From Pleurocapsa sp. PCC 7319 (GTDB lineage: Bacteria; Cyanobacteriota; Cyanobacteriia; Cyanobacteriales; Xenococcaceae): 64,000 bases of DNA. Below the pieces are notes generated by a model. The model worked only from the letters and a program-made list of their open reading frames with translations. It did no database searches and was not told where the DNA came from. The stretch covers positions 3,507,322-3,571,321 of the forward strand of contig NZ_KB235922.1 in assembly GCF_000332195.1 (NCBI RefSeq), in the 5' to 3' direction. The position numbers and the translations under genes are program-made. Positions 8,971 through 18,619 of this stretch are shown here, one piece after another; within the stretch, counting starts at the first letter, position 1, and each line of letters begins with the position of its first letter.

Positions 8971-9888
8971 TTAACTTTCTCCAGCATGATAAGAACTACG
9001 TACTAGAGGAGCAGAACGAACATGAGAAAATCCTAAGTCTTGGGCGATTTGACCCAAGTGAGTAAATTCATCAGGAGTCCAATACTTTTGCACTGGTAAA
9101 TGAGCCAAGGAAGGACGCATATATTGACCAATTGTTAGGCGATCGCAATTACTAGCTCTCAGATCTTGCATCGTCTGAATAATTTCCGCTTCTGTTTCTC
9201 CCAAACCTAACATCAAGCCTGATTTAGTAGGGATCGTGGGATCTAGTTCTTTAACCAAGCGCAATACATTTAACGAGCGATCGTATTTTGCGCCTCTTCT
9301 GACTGGTCCTTGCAAACGTCGCACAGTTTCTAGATTGTGATTATAACAAGCTGGTTGAGCTGCAACCACTGTAGCCACTCTATTCTTTTGCGCAATAGCG
9401 GAGTCTTTACCACTCCAAAAATCGGGAGTTAGAACTTCTATCTTAGTTTGAGGATTTTGAGCGCGAATCACTGTCATCACCTTGACAAACCATTCCGCAC
9501 CACCATCTTTTAAATCATCTCTGGCTACTGAGGTTAAAACAACATAGCGTAAACCTAATAGGTTAACTGCATCAGCAACTTTTTGAGGTTCTTCGGGGTC
9601 TAACAACATTGGTGCATGACCTTTCTCTACTTGGCAAAAAGCACAAGCTCTGGTGCAAGTTTGTCCCATTAATAAAAACGTTGCCGTGTGATTGGCATAA
9701 CATTCTCCTCGATTCGGACACCTACCCTCTTCACAGATTGTATGTATATTCCTTTGCCTAATGATTCGTTGTACAGTAGAGAGGTCACTTGCTTTACCAA
9801 TGGGGCGTTTTAACCAAGAGGGAAGAGAGGTCACTTCATCTCGCCAGTTATTTTTAGTTGAGTTTGAGTATTGAGATTCATTATTCAT
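8971..9888 (-). CDS. lipA: Lipoyl synthase
   Basis: Radical SAM enzyme that inserts two sulfur atoms into protein-bound octanoyl groups to make lipoyl cofactors. The auxiliary 4Fe-4S ligands are Cys52, Cys57 and Cys63 ([12 protein letters not shown]) and the radical SAM cluster ligands are Cys78, Cys82 and Cys85 (CTRACAFC). The C-terminal region ends in RSSYHAGES, which carries the conserved RSSY serine that binds the auxiliary cluster. At 305 aa it is a normal length. It stands alone; no lipB is nearby. Cyanobacteria often carry two lipA copies and I cannot say which one this is. Confidence 0.96.
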   Translation of the reverse strand: MNNESQYSNSTKNNWRDEVTSLPSWLKRPIGKASDLSTVQRIIRQRNIHTICEEGRCPNRGECYANHTATFLLMGQTCTRACAFCQVEKGHAPMLLDPEEPQKVADAVNLLGLRYVVLTSVARDDLKDGGAEWFVKVMTVIRAQNPQTKIEVLTPDFWSGKDSAIAQKNRVATVVAAQPACYNHNLETVRRLQGPVRRGAKYDRSLNVLRLVKELDPTIPTKSGLMLGLGETEAEIIQTMQDLRASNCDRLTIGQYMRPSLAHLPVQKYWTPDEFTHLGQIAQDLGFSHVRSAPLVRSSYHAGES

Positions 9889-10067
9889 AGTGATTTATTG
9901 TCAGCAACATTACTGACTATGAAGACAAAAATAATTGTAATTTTGATGTTTTTTCCTGTTATTTTAGTAATTTAAAAGGGAACTCTAAGCTTGTAAACAT
10001 AAACTAACTGCCCACAAACAGTCTAGTGAATCTCAGGCGTAAGGAGTTAGTCGCTCAGGAGTAAATC

Positions 10068-10631
10068 GTGCCAACCCACAAAATTCTAGTTATTGACGAT
10101 AGCAAAGTCATTAGAATGCGAGTCAAAGATATGTTGCCAGAGGGGAACTTTGACGTTATTGAAGCAAAAGATGGTCTTGAAGGGTTTAATCTGATTAGAA
10201 CCGAAAACCCCAACCTAATCATGCTCGATTTCTTGCTACCGAAAATGAGTGGGTGGGAAGTATACCAAGAGATTCAAAAGCAACAAAAATACCGCTCAAT
10301 TCCTTTGGTATTGATGTCTGGTCGCAAGGAAGAAGTAACAGACAAACTCCCTGAGCCTTTTGAATACTTTGCGTTTGTAGAAAAGCCATTTGATCGCGAG
10401 CAACTAGTGGATGCTATTCGTGATTCGATGGTAAAAGCCAAAAAACAACCCCAAGGTCTTAGTACGGGCTTATCTGAAGAATCTTCCAGTCCTCCCTCTG
10501 CTGACATAGCTGCTGTAACTTCTGAAGTTAAAGCACTTAAGCTCAAAGTTGCCAAACTTGAGCAAGAATCTGAACAATTAAAAAGGCAATTCAATCAATT
10601 AGTTAGTTTTATTAAACAGAAATTCAAATAA
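10068..10631 (+). CDS. Response regulator with C-terminal coiled coil
   Basis: A 187-aa protein with GTG start and AGGAG six bases upstream. The N-terminal receiver has the acidic pair Asp10-Asp11, the phospho-acceptor Asp54 (IMLDFLLPKMSGWEV), the LMSG switch and the lysine in FVEKPFD. A Pro/Ser-rich linker (about 128-145) follows, then a heptad-rich coiled coil (VKALKLKVAKLEQESEQLKRQFNQL) that should dimerise the protein. There is no DNA-binding domain, so output is by protein contact. No histidine kinase is adjacent. Confidence 0.88.
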   Translation: MPTHKILVIDDSKVIRMRVKDMLPEGNFDVIEAKDGLEGFNLIRTENPNLIMLDFLLPKMSGWEVYQEIQKQQKYRSIPLVLMSGRKEEVTDKLPEPFEYFAFVEKPFDREQLVDAIRDSMVKAKKQPQGLSTGLSEESSSPPSADIAAVTSEVKALKLKVAKLEQESEQLKRQFNQLVSFIKQKFK

Positions 10632-10720
10632 TTTCTTACTTAGAATTTAATCTAGACTTCTACTAGAGAAAATATACTTCAACTAAGTGATGCTTTGTAA
10701 ATCTTGGCTAATAAAGTAAA

Positions 10721-10913
10721 GCGGCAGAGCCGCAGCTATAAGCTGTAAGCTGTAAGCTTATAGCCAATTATAAGAGGCTTTAACCTCTCCTAATTGTAGA
10801 CCACCAAACTTCGTTTGCTGGGGGCATTAAACCCGATAGCTATAAGCTGTTAGCCGTTTACCTAAGTAAACTTTAGAGCTTATAGCTTAAGGCTTAGAGC
10901 TTAAAGCTTTTTA
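10721..10913. repeat. Heptanucleotide-type repeat cluster (TAAGCTG/TTATAGC)
   Basis: Non-coding stretch packed with short repeats. Near 10738-10763 there are tandem heptamers (TAAGCTG TAAGCTG TAAGCTT ATAGC). Variants recur at 10836-10856 (ATAGCTATAAGCTGTTAGCC) and 10877-10913 (GAGCTTATAGCTTAAGG and onward). Between them lies a hairpin with arms at about 10765-10776 and 10783-10794, and a small palindrome GCGGC-AGA-GCCGC at 10721-10733. It resembles the short tandemly repeated sequences known in cyanobacteria. Bases 10632-10720 and 10914-10995 show nothing I recognise. Confidence 0.65.
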
Positions 10914-10995
10914 AGGTAAACTCCGAGCTGTAAGATGTAGAATTATCGTAGTTTACTTTGAGTAATCTTAATTTAGTAAATTACTTTTAAGTTAC

Positions 10996-11175
10996 ATGAA
11001 TACTCAGGCAGGATTTATTTTAAAAATAATTTTATATTCGACAGGGTTATCTATCTTAATTAAGTATGGTGGTCAGCTAATTGCGATCAAACCTACTACA
11101 ACTCTTGTATTAATAATTGTATTATTGCCATCATTAATTATCGGATTGGTCTTGGGTAGGAATTACCAACAATAA
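10996..11175 (+). CDS. Small membrane protein, 59 aa
   Basis: An open frame from ATG at 10996 to TAA at 11173-11175. The protein starts MNTQAGFILKIILYSTGLS and continues with ILIKYGGQ, a short polar turn, a second hydrophobic helix (TLVLIIVLLPSLIIGLVLG) and the polar end RNYQQ. Two membrane helices with a KYGG turn look like small conserved cyanobacterial membrane proteins, though I cannot name this one. No strong ribosome site is visible. It precedes the AI-2E type gene by 134 bases on the same strand. Confidence 0.5.
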   Translation: MNTQAGFILKIILYSTGLSILIKYGGQLIAIKPTTTLVLIIVLLPSLIIGLVLGRNYQQ

Positions 11176-11309
11176 TCACTCAATTAGCTGAAATGTTATC
11201 CCTATTCTCAATGAACAATCAATAAATATAGAGTGTAAAAACTAATAATTCAGGTTAACCTATAGACCGAATCTAAAATTTACTCTCCCTTCTCTGAAGG
11301 ATTACTAAG

Positions 11310-12404
11310 GTGAATTTCGGCACTTGGATTGGTCTGATTGTATTTTTTATTTCTTTATATGTCTTATGGCAAATTAAACAGTTATTGTTGCTACTTTTCA
11401 CTGCTATTGTTCTAGCCACTTCCCTCAACATTTTGGTCAAAAACTTTCAAAAGCGGGGGATAAAAAGGAGTTTTGCCGTTTTTTTATCCATGTTTTCCCT
11501 AATTGCGGTAGCGGTTGGATGTATGTGGATAGTTGTTCCACCTTTTATCGATCAGTTTCAAGCCTTGGGTAAATTAGTCCCTCAGGGAGTAGAAAAATTA
11601 GATACCTTGTTAGATACACTATCGAATGGGCTATCAGAACGTCTTGGTCCTAGAATCACTAATTTTCTACCCGATACAGAGGAATTAAATCGACAGTTAC
11701 AACCAATGATCCAGCAATTTTTGGGGGGAGGGTTGACTGTTTTTTATAATTCTTTGGGTGTGTTATTAAGTATTTTACTTTTACTTGCTATCACCCTCAT
11801 GCTCCTAGCCGATCCGACTCCCTACCGTAAAGGTTTTGTGCGTCTGTTTCCCTCTTTTTATCGACGAAGGGTTGAAGAGATTCTAGATCTTTGCTCTGAA
11901 GGTCTAGAAGGTTGGCTAGTGGGGATTTTGTTTAATATGGTGGTAATTGCTATCTTAAGTTTTGTTGTCTTACTGATTTTAGGAATTCCCTTAGCTTTAT
12001 CCCAGGCAATGCTAGCAGGAGTCTTAACTTTTATTCCTAATTTGGGTCCAACTTTGAGTGTACTGGCACCGATGGCGATCGCCTTAATTGAAGCTCCTTG
12101 GAAATCTGTTGCTGTTTTAATCTTGTATATAATTATTCAGCAAGTCGAAAGTAATATTTTGACCCCAATTGTCATGGCGCAACAAGTGTCTTTACTGCCA
12201 GCAATTACTTTACTATCTCAATTGTTTTTTGCCACTTTCTTTGGTTTTCTAGGTTTATTACTTTCATTACCTCTGACGGTGGTTGGTCAGATCTGGTTTA
12301 AAGAGGTAATTGTCAAAGATGTTTTAGATAACTGGAATTACTCTTTTGCTGGAAATCGAATAGTTGAAAAAGTAGAGAGTTTACCAACAAGTGAAGAAGA
12401 ATAG
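11310..12404 (+). CDS. AI-2E family transporter (permease)
   Basis: Integral membrane protein of 364 aa, GTG start with GAAGGA upstream. Hydrophobic segments occur near residues 5-20, 25-45, 60-80, 145-165 and in the C-terminal half. Family marks are the N-terminal FFISLYVLWQIKQLLLLLF block, the ADPTPYRKGFVRLFP loop and the C-terminal FIPNLGPTLS. The family includes TqsA-like permeases and sodium/proton antiporters, so AI-2 export should not be assumed. A close paralogue sits at 22583-23752. It is probably a single-gene transcript or joined with the small ORF before it. Confidence 0.88.
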   Translation: MNFGTWIGLIVFFISLYVLWQIKQLLLLLFTAIVLATSLNILVKNFQKRGIKRSFAVFLSMFSLIAVAVGCMWIVVPPFIDQFQALGKLVPQGVEKLDTLLDTLSNGLSERLGPRITNFLPDTEELNRQLQPMIQQFLGGGLTVFYNSLGVLLSILLLLAITLMLLADPTPYRKGFVRLFPSFYRRRVEEILDLCSEGLEGWLVGILFNMVVIAILSFVVLLILGIPLALSQAMLAGVLTFIPNLGPTLSVLAPMAIALIEAPWKSVAVLILYIIIQQVESNILTPIVMAQQVSLLPAITLLSQLFFATFFGFLGLLLSLPLTVVGQIWFKEVIVKDVLDNWNYSFAGNRIVEKVESLPTSEEE

Positions 12405-12471
12405 TAATCCGACATATCATACTAGTCATACTAGATCCTGTTGGTATAAATTACTCAAATAAACGAATTAG

Positions 12472-13623
12472 CTATTCTTGTCGTAGCTTTTCTACTAAAA
12501 AATCTAAATGCGATCGCTCATGGGTTGCCATTAGCGACAATCGAATCCGACTTGTAGGTACAGTAGGAGGACGAATTGCTGGGGCGAATATACCAGCTTC
12601 GAGCAATTGTTGCGCTTTAGATAGGACAGCCTGAGGATTTTTAAATTCCATACAGATAATTGGCGACTCTGAGAGCAAAAGATTGAAATCTGATAGTTCT
12701 TGCTTAAGGTAGTAAATGTTTTGCCACAGTTGTTCTCGTCTAGTAGATTCTGTTTGAATTAGCTTAATCGCTTCATGGGCTGCTGCTGTATCCGCAGGAG
12801 ATAAAGCGGTGGTATAAATCCAACTAGGTGCGCGATTACGCAAAAAATCAATTAAAGTTGCACTTCCGGCTACATAACCTCCAAGACTACCTAAAGCTTT
12901 GCTGAGTGTCCCAATTTGAATTAATTCTTTGCCCGTACAATTAAAGTGTTCGACGCATCCCGCACCAGTTTCTCCCATCACTCCTGTCGCATGGGCTTCA
13001 TCGATCAACAGCATACAGGTAAATTCTTCGGCGATCGCAATCAATTCGGGTAAAGGGCATAAATCCCCATCCATACTAAAAACACTATCAGTAGTAATCA
13101 AACAACGGCGGTATAAATGACGATTGATTTGCAGTTTACGGCGCAAGTCCTCTGTATTGTTATGTTCATAATCGATAGTTTTCGCTCCGCTTAGAATAGC
13201 CCCCTTTTTCAGACTGGAGTGATTATATTGATCGCCTAAAATTAAATCTGGTTTACCGACTAATGCGGCAACGGTTCCAATATTTGCTAGATAGCCCGAA
13301 CTAAATACCAGGGCAGATTCCGTTTGTTTAAGAGCTGCGATCGCATTTTCTAATTCTTGATGTAGTTCTCGGTGTCCACTAAGTAATCTCGACCCCGTAC
13401 TGCCCGTACCGTAAACTTGTGTAGCGTTAATCGCCGCATGGATTAATCTTCGATCTCCTGCTAATCCTAAATAGTCATTGCTAGCAAAATTAATTACAGA
13501 CTTTCCTGATAATTCTACTATTGCTCCTGGAATACCAGCGATCGTTTTAACTGAACGATACCAATTGGCTCGATGAATAGTTGTTAAAGATTTATCTAAC
13601 CAACTATAAGGACTTGCAAGCAT
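12472..13623 (-). CDS. bioF: 8-amino-7-oxononanoate synthase
   Basis: PLP enzyme that condenses pimeloyl thioester with L-alanine in biotin synthesis. Seen are the substrate motif [13 protein letters not shown], the [13 protein letters not shown] loop, the [14 protein letters not shown] cofactor contact (Asp and His) and the PLP-binding lysine in [16 protein letters not shown]. At 383 aa it is full length. Close relatives (glycine C-acetyltransferase, serine palmitoyltransferase) share the fold, but the length and end ([20 protein letters not shown]) fit BioF. It is followed in the same direction by nothing related to biotin. Confidence 0.92.
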   Translation of the reverse strand: MLASPYSWLDKSLTTIHRANWYRSVKTIAGIPGAIVELSGKSVINFASNDYLGLAGDRRLIHAAINATQVYGTGSTGSRLLSGHRELHQELENAIAALKQTESALVFSSGYLANIGTVAALVGKPDLILGDQYNHSSLKKGAILSGAKTIDYEHNNTEDLRRKLQINRHLYRRCLITTDSVFSMDGDLCPLPELIAIAEEFTCMLLIDEAHATGVMGETGAGCVEHFNCTGKELIQIGTLSKALGSLGGYVAGSATLIDFLRNRAPSWIYTTALSPADTAAAHEAIKLIQTESTRREQLWQNIYYLKQELSDFNLLLSESPIICMEFKNPQAVLSKAQQLLEAGIFAPAIRPPTVPTSRIRLSLMATHERSHLDFLVEKLRQE

Positions 13624-13720
13624 GATTTCCTAACTTTAGCTGGCAAAAATGACAAAAAACCTGCTGCAGTTTATCTTTACATATTTCCCAAAATATTGGC
13701 GCTTGAGAATGTAAATTGCT

Positions 13721-13951
13721 CTACTTCCGGCGAGAACTAACCGTAGCAACAGCAGCAGGTTTACCAAGCAAAAACAATGCCAGTAAAGCTAATAAATGAA
13801 TTGACCAATGAGCGAGAACTAAGCCCCAAATCACACATGAAAGCGTCATTCCTACAGCAAGCAAGGCAAATATATCATTGGAAGTGCGAAGATATAAAAA
13901 TACACTGACTACAGCTGTGATGAATAGCAAAATGGGAAACATAGAAACCAC
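13721..13951 (-). CDS. Small membrane protein, 76 aa
   Basis: A short protein with three hydrophobic segments (about residues 5-20, 27-45 and 48-63) and a basic tail ending SSRRK. Such small multi-helix proteins are common and conserved in cyanobacteria but this one has no name I know. It lies about 100 bases upstream of bioF on the same strand and may be cotranscribed with it. The start ATG at 13951 may be replaced by an ATG three codons later; no clear ribosome site decides between them. Bases 13952-14231 contain no convincing gene. Confidence 0.65.
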   Translation of the reverse strand: MVSMFPILLFITAVVSVFLYLRTSNDIFALLAVGMTLSCVIWGLVLAHWSIHLLALLALFLLGKPAAVATVSSRRK

Positions 13952-14231
13952 TCTAATTGGAAACTAAAATTTTAATCTTCTGAGCTAAATTTGATAGATT
14001 TTTCAAACGATAATTTTTGCTGATTAATGAGATAAATAAAATTTATTTATCTCTTTTTTTCACTTTAACGCACCAGAGAAATCTAGAAAGTGATATTGAG
14101 TCAAAAGCAGAATATTGTCAAACTTCTTTACATAAATTTCTAGTATCTCTTCAATGTAAAAGTTTTAATCAGTATTTATTCTCAGAGATAAGAATTTCAG
14201 AATATCCACAAATGTGGCACAAATAATCGCG

Positions 14232-15728
14232 CTAAACGGCGGTAGTCTCCTCCAGCATTAATTTAGAACGTTTAATATCTTCAGGGATTGATACGGGATA
14301 ATTTCCCGTAAAGCAAGCGGAACAAAAATGATTAGTGTCTTCTTGGGTCGCTTTGAGCATTCCTGACCAAGTTAAGTAAGCTAGTGTATCTACACCAATA
14401 CGTTTTTCAATTTCTGGAATAGACTTAGTCGCAGCAATTAGTTGATCTTGATTATCAGTATCGATGCCATAGAAACATGGATGAGTCACGGGAGGAGAAG
14501 AAATTCTCATGTGTACTTCTGTTGCTCCGGCATCTCGAAGAGTTTTAACAATCTTTTTGCTGGTTGTTCCCCGCACAATAGAGTCATCAACAATAATAAT
14601 TCTCTTACCCTGCAAAGCATCCTTGAGAGTATTCAACTTCATCCGAATACCTGCCTCGCGCATACTTTGAGTAGGTTGGATAAAGGTACGTCCCACATAG
14701 CGATTTTTGATCAATCCTTCTCCGTAAGAAAGATCAGATTCACGGGAAAAACCGATCGCCGCCGGAATACCAGAATCAGGTACACCAATTACCAAGTCAG
14801 CATCTACAAAAGATTCACGAGCCAGTTGTCTACCCAGACGGATGCGATAGCTATATAAAGTCTCATCATGCATAACACTATCAGGACGAGCAAAATAGAT
14901 CATCTCAAAAATACAGAGCTTTTTCTCCGCTTTTTCTGCCCAGTTCACTGAAACCAATCCCGATTCAGTAATCCATACCAACTCTCCTGGATTGACATCT
15001 CGTAAATATTCCGCCCCAATGATGTCTAAACCGCAAGTCTCAGATGATAATACATAGCGATTACTTTCACCTGATTCTCCAGGTATAATACCGATTACTA
15101 AGGGTCGAATACCATTGCGATCGCGGACACCCATCAAGCCAGCAGGAGTAGCAATGGTCAAACTGTATGCTCCAGAACACAATTTAAAAGCACTAATTGC
15201 TCCCTGAATCCAATCTTTGCCATGATTAACCTCATCAGCTATGGTCAAGGCAATCATTTCCGAATCAGTAGTGGTGGCGAAGTCAGCTTCTTTGTTAGCT
15301 AAATGTTGCCGTAGTTCTACTGCGTTAACCAGGTTGCCGTTATGAGCTAAAGCTAATTTACCTAACCTAGTATCTAAAATAACTGGTTGGGCATTTTCCT
15401 TGAGACTAGAACCGGTGGTTGAATAGCGAGTATGACCAATGGCTATTTCTCCTGGTAACTGCTCGAGAATTTCTTCACTAAAGACTTGGGACACTAACCC
15501 CATATCTTTATGACAATAAACCTGACCTTGTTTTAAAGTAGCAATTCCCGCAGATTCTTGACCTCGATGTTGCAAGGCATAAAGACCAAAGTAAGTAAGC
15601 TTAGCTACTTCAAAGGCTTGTTCTGGGGCATATACTCCAAAAACACCACAGGCTTCTTCCGGCTTATCCCCACGCTGATCACTCATTAGAGAATTATTTG
15701 TCCAATCAAAAGACTGTTGTGGAATCAT
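14232..15728 (-). CDS. purF: Amidophosphoribosyltransferase
   Basis: First committed enzyme of purine synthesis: PRPP plus glutamine gives phosphoribosylamine. The N-terminal Ntn glutaminase follows a 26-residue propeptide, so Cys27 (EEACGVFGVY) becomes the catalytic N-terminus after self-cleavage. The glutaminase motif GHTRYSTTG is present. The C-terminal phosphoribosyltransferase has the PRPP loop RIIIVDDSIVRGTTSKKIV. Cysteines near the end and in the middle could bind an Fe-S cluster as in the Bacillus type. It is 498 aa and follows purL on the same strand, 214 bases later. Confidence 0.97.
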   Translation of the reverse strand: MIPQQSFDWTNNSLMSDQRGDKPEEACGVFGVYAPEQAFEVAKLTYFGLYALQHRGQESAGIATLKQGQVYCHKDMGLVSQVFSEEILEQLPGEIAIGHTRYSTTGSSLKENAQPVILDTRLGKLALAHNGNLVNAVELRQHLANKEADFATTTDSEMIALTIADEVNHGKDWIQGAISAFKLCSGAYSLTIATPAGLMGVRDRNGIRPLVIGIIPGESGESNRYVLSSETCGLDIIGAEYLRDVNPGELVWITESGLVSVNWAEKAEKKLCIFEMIYFARPDSVMHDETLYSYRIRLGRQLARESFVDADLVIGVPDSGIPAAIGFSRESDLSYGEGLIKNRYVGRTFIQPTQSMREAGIRMKLNTLKDALQGKRIIIVDDSIVRGTTSKKIVKTLRDAGATEVHMRISSPPVTHPCFYGIDTDNQDQLIAATKSIPEIEKRIGVDTLAYLTWSGMLKATQEDTNHFCSACFTGNYPVSIPEDIKRSKLMLEETTAV

Positions 15729-15942
15729 GCTATAGCTTGCTCCTACCTTGCGGTAAATAAATATTTTATATATGTGTAAATGCTTGAAACTTTAACCCAA
15801 CTCACCCATTTTACGAAGAATTTATCTTTAATGCTTGCTGACAAACAGAATGAGATCTGACTAAGTTTTGACCGCGAACCTTGGGCGGGCATAAACAAGT
15901 TTGCTGGGGAAAAATTTTACTCAAAAGTATTATCTTTAGTAT

Positions 15943-18297
15943 TTAGGGAACTAATTTACTTTCTATTGCCTGGCTCCAGGTATCAGACAACATCCTAATC
16001 TTAACATTAATTAAAGAAAGATTATCATTTGTTAAAATGTTCAAATTTGATTCAGCTTCACCTACAGTACCTATTCTCATCCAGCAATCAGTTAGATTGC
16101 TTTGGAGATAAGCTTCCCACGCTGCTGTCATTTCCGAATTAACCGACACTACGATTTGACTGGCTACCTCCCCAAATAGCAACTCATCTAAGCGTTGTGA
16201 CTCTGATACAGGCAGATTAATGTCTGCACCAAAGTTATTACCGATACAAGCTTCGGCTAAGGCGATCGCCAATCCTCCCTCTGCCAGATCGTGAGCAGAT
16301 TGAATCCATCCTTGACGTATGCCATGACGACAGGCTGCTTGGACATTTTTTTCTAAATCAAAATCAACTACTGGGGGTTTGCCAGCTACAGTATTGTAAA
16401 TGGCTGCCAAGTATTCAGATGCACCCAGAGAAGATCTTTGTGGTGAGTGGTGAGTGATAAGTTGAGAATCTGTTCCCAGTAAGTAAATAATATCCCCCGC
16501 TTGTTGCCAAGACTGACCACAAATTTTGGCAATGTCAGGAACTAAGCCTACCATTCCTATGACAGGAGTGGGATAGATTGGTTGAGGATTACCATCGGAA
16601 TCAAGAGTTTCATTATAAAGAGAGACATTTCCCCCCGTCACAGGAGTAGACATTTCTCGACAAGCATCAGCAATACCACGACAGGCGTTAGCCAGTTGCC
16701 AATAGCCCACAGGTTTTTCAGGACTACCAAAGTTGAGATTATCAGTGACCGCTAAAGGTTCAGCTCCCACACAGCTCAAATTCCTAGCAGCTTCGGCAAC
16801 AGCAGCTTTTGCCCCTTCGTAGGGATCGAGATAAACATAGCGGGGATTACAATCGGTAGTTGCTGCCACCCCAATATTACAGTTTTCTGGTTTGGCATCG
16901 AGAGGACGAACCCTAACTACAGCAGCATCGGCACCACCAGGTAAAAGAATCGTATTATTTTGCACCTGATGATCGTATTGGCGATATACCCATTGTTTAG
17001 AGGCAATCGTAGGAGTATCTAATAGTTGCAATAAAATTTCATTCCAAGTTTTGTAAGTTCCTTGGACGTCTATGCCCTGATAATCGCATCCTGGTAGTTC
17101 GTCATCAGCTTCCCATGTGGCTGCTTTTTGAGCATAAGCAGGAGGCTCTTTTAATAATTCTCGCTTGTATATGGGCGTGTCATCAGCTAGAGCAGTGGCT
17201 GTTACCTCGGCTGCTATTGCTCCTTGATATAAAATTCGCACAACTGGTTCTTCAATTACTGCTCCTGCAACCACAGCATGAAGTCCCCAACGGTGGAAGA
17301 TATCAATTAATTCCTGTTCTCTACCTTTGGAGGCAACAAAAAGCATTCTTTCTTGAGATTCCGAGAGTAAATACTCATAAGGGGTCATTCCCGTCTCTCT
17401 AGCTGGAATCAGATCCAAATCTAGTTCAATACCAACACCCCCCTTATCTGCCATCTCCGAAGTAGAGCAAGTTAACCCCGCCGCACCCATATCTTGAGCA
17501 GCAACTACCGCACCAGTTTTAAAAGCTTCTAAGCAAGCTTCGACCAAAGACTTTTCTAAAAACGGATCTCCCACCTGTACCGCAGGGCGATCGTCCATAG
17601 AATCATCAGTTAATTCTGAACTGGCAAAACTCGCTCCTCCCATGCCATCTCTACCTGTGGTTGAACCGACATAGAGTACTGGATTGCCAATGCCTGACGC
17701 ACCAGACTTAACTATCTCATCGGTTTCCATGAGCCCCAATGCCATGGCATTAACTAAGGGATTACCTGCATATGCCCGATCAAAATAAATTTCTCCTGCT
17801 ACTGTTGGCACCCCAATGCAATTACCATAGTGTGATATCCCCTCGACTACACCTTGAAAAATACGTCTGGTTCGCGCATTTTCTAAGTTACCAAAACGCA
17901 GAGAATTCAAAATCGCGATCGGACGTGCGCCCATTGTAAAAATATCTCTAAGGATACCACCCACTCCTGTAGCAGCCCCCTGAAAAGGTTCAACTGCTGA
18001 AGGATGATTATGAGATTCAATTTTAAAAGCTAATCGTAAACCGTTACCTAAATCTACTACCCCAGCATTTTCTCCTGGACCTACTAAAACGCGATCGCCC
18101 GTAGTTGGAAACTGGCTTAACAATGGTCGAGAATTTTTATAACAACAGTGTTCCGACCACATTACGCCAAACATTCCCAATTCCGCCTTATTGGGATGAC
18201 GACCTAACCGATTAACAATTTCCTGATATTCCTCTGGTTTAATACCTTCGGCAGCGATTTCCTCAGCACTAAAAGGGGTAGACCCAATCTCAGACAT
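15943..18297 (-). CDS. purL: Phosphoribosylformylglycinamidine synthase subunit PurL
   Basis: Large synthetase subunit of the three-part FGAM synthase (with PurS and PurQ), which converts FGAR and glutamine-derived ammonia to FGAM. At 784 aa it is the small-PurL type of cyanobacteria and Gram-positives. Motifs are [15 protein letters not shown] near residue 47, [19 protein letters not shown], the ATP-site [19 protein letters not shown] and a second ATP-like half with [11 protein letters not shown]. purQ and purS are not in the window. Order of transcription is purL then purF. The start ATG at 18297 fits the family start. Confidence 0.97.
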   Translation of the reverse strand: MSEIGSTPFSAEEIAAEGIKPEEYQEIVNRLGRHPNKAELGMFGVMWSEHCCYKNSRPLLSQFPTTGDRVLVGPGENAGVVDLGNGLRLAFKIESHNHPSAVEPFQGAATGVGGILRDIFTMGARPIAILNSLRFGNLENARTRRIFQGVVEGISHYGNCIGVPTVAGEIYFDRAYAGNPLVNAMALGLMETDEIVKSGASGIGNPVLYVGSTTGRDGMGGASFASSELTDDSMDDRPAVQVGDPFLEKSLVEACLEAFKTGAVVAAQDMGAAGLTCSTSEMADKGGVGIELDLDLIPARETGMTPYEYLLSESQERMLFVASKGREQELIDIFHRWGLHAVVAGAVIEEPVVRILYQGAIAAEVTATALADDTPIYKRELLKEPPAYAQKAATWEADDELPGCDYQGIDVQGTYKTWNEILLQLLDTPTIASKQWVYRQYDHQVQNNTILLPGGADAAVVRVRPLDAKPENCNIGVAATTDCNPRYVYLDPYEGAKAAVAEAARNLSCVGAEPLAVTDNLNFGSPEKPVGYWQLANACRGIADACREMSTPVTGGNVSLYNETLDSDGNPQPIYPTPVIGMVGLVPDIAKICGQSWQQAGDIIYLLGTDSQLITHHSPQRSSLGASEYLAAIYNTVAGKPPVVDFDLEKNVQAACRHGIRQGWIQSAHDLAEGGLAIALAEACIGNNFGADINLPVSESQRLDELLFGEVASQIVVSVNSEMTAAWEAYLQSNLTDCWMRIGTVGEAESNLNILTNDNLSLINVKIRMLSDTWSQAIESKLVP

Positions 18298-18619
18298 AGC
18301 AACCCTAGACTAATGGCACGAGGTTTATTGTATCTATTCTGGAGACATATAAGATGATTTTTTTTTAAAGCTCTCAAAGTCGCTTTGCTTTAGTTCGGAG
18401 TTCGGAGTTCGGAATTGTGAAGGAGACATCCAAAATCACCAATTCTAAGGATTTAGAGTACTCGCTACGCAAGAAGTAAGTTACGGAATTCGGAGTTTAG
18501 TCAAAAACCTCTTTCTTAAAGAAAAGTAATTGGAAAAAGATTAAAGCCTACCTCCAAACAAATAAAACTCCGAACTACTAACTACTAATTCCGAACTCAC
18601 ATTTAATTCCAAACTCACA
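18298..18619. repeat. Intergenic region with heptanucleotide repeats in both orientations
   Basis: No gene is seen in these 322 bases. GTTCGGA heptamers run in tandem at 18392-18415, with a further partial copy around 18485-18495. The complementary form (AACTCCGAACT, TTCCGAACTC, TTCCAAACTC) lies at 18566-18617, so the outer copies are inverted with respect to each other. The same heptamer occurs at 33521-33553 and as a long array at 27921-28030. Confidence 0.7.

Noticed and set aside
14017-14226. 69-codon plus-strand frame in the gap before purF
   Set aside because: No ribosome site, no recognisable motif, AT-rich and short; chance frame is more likely.
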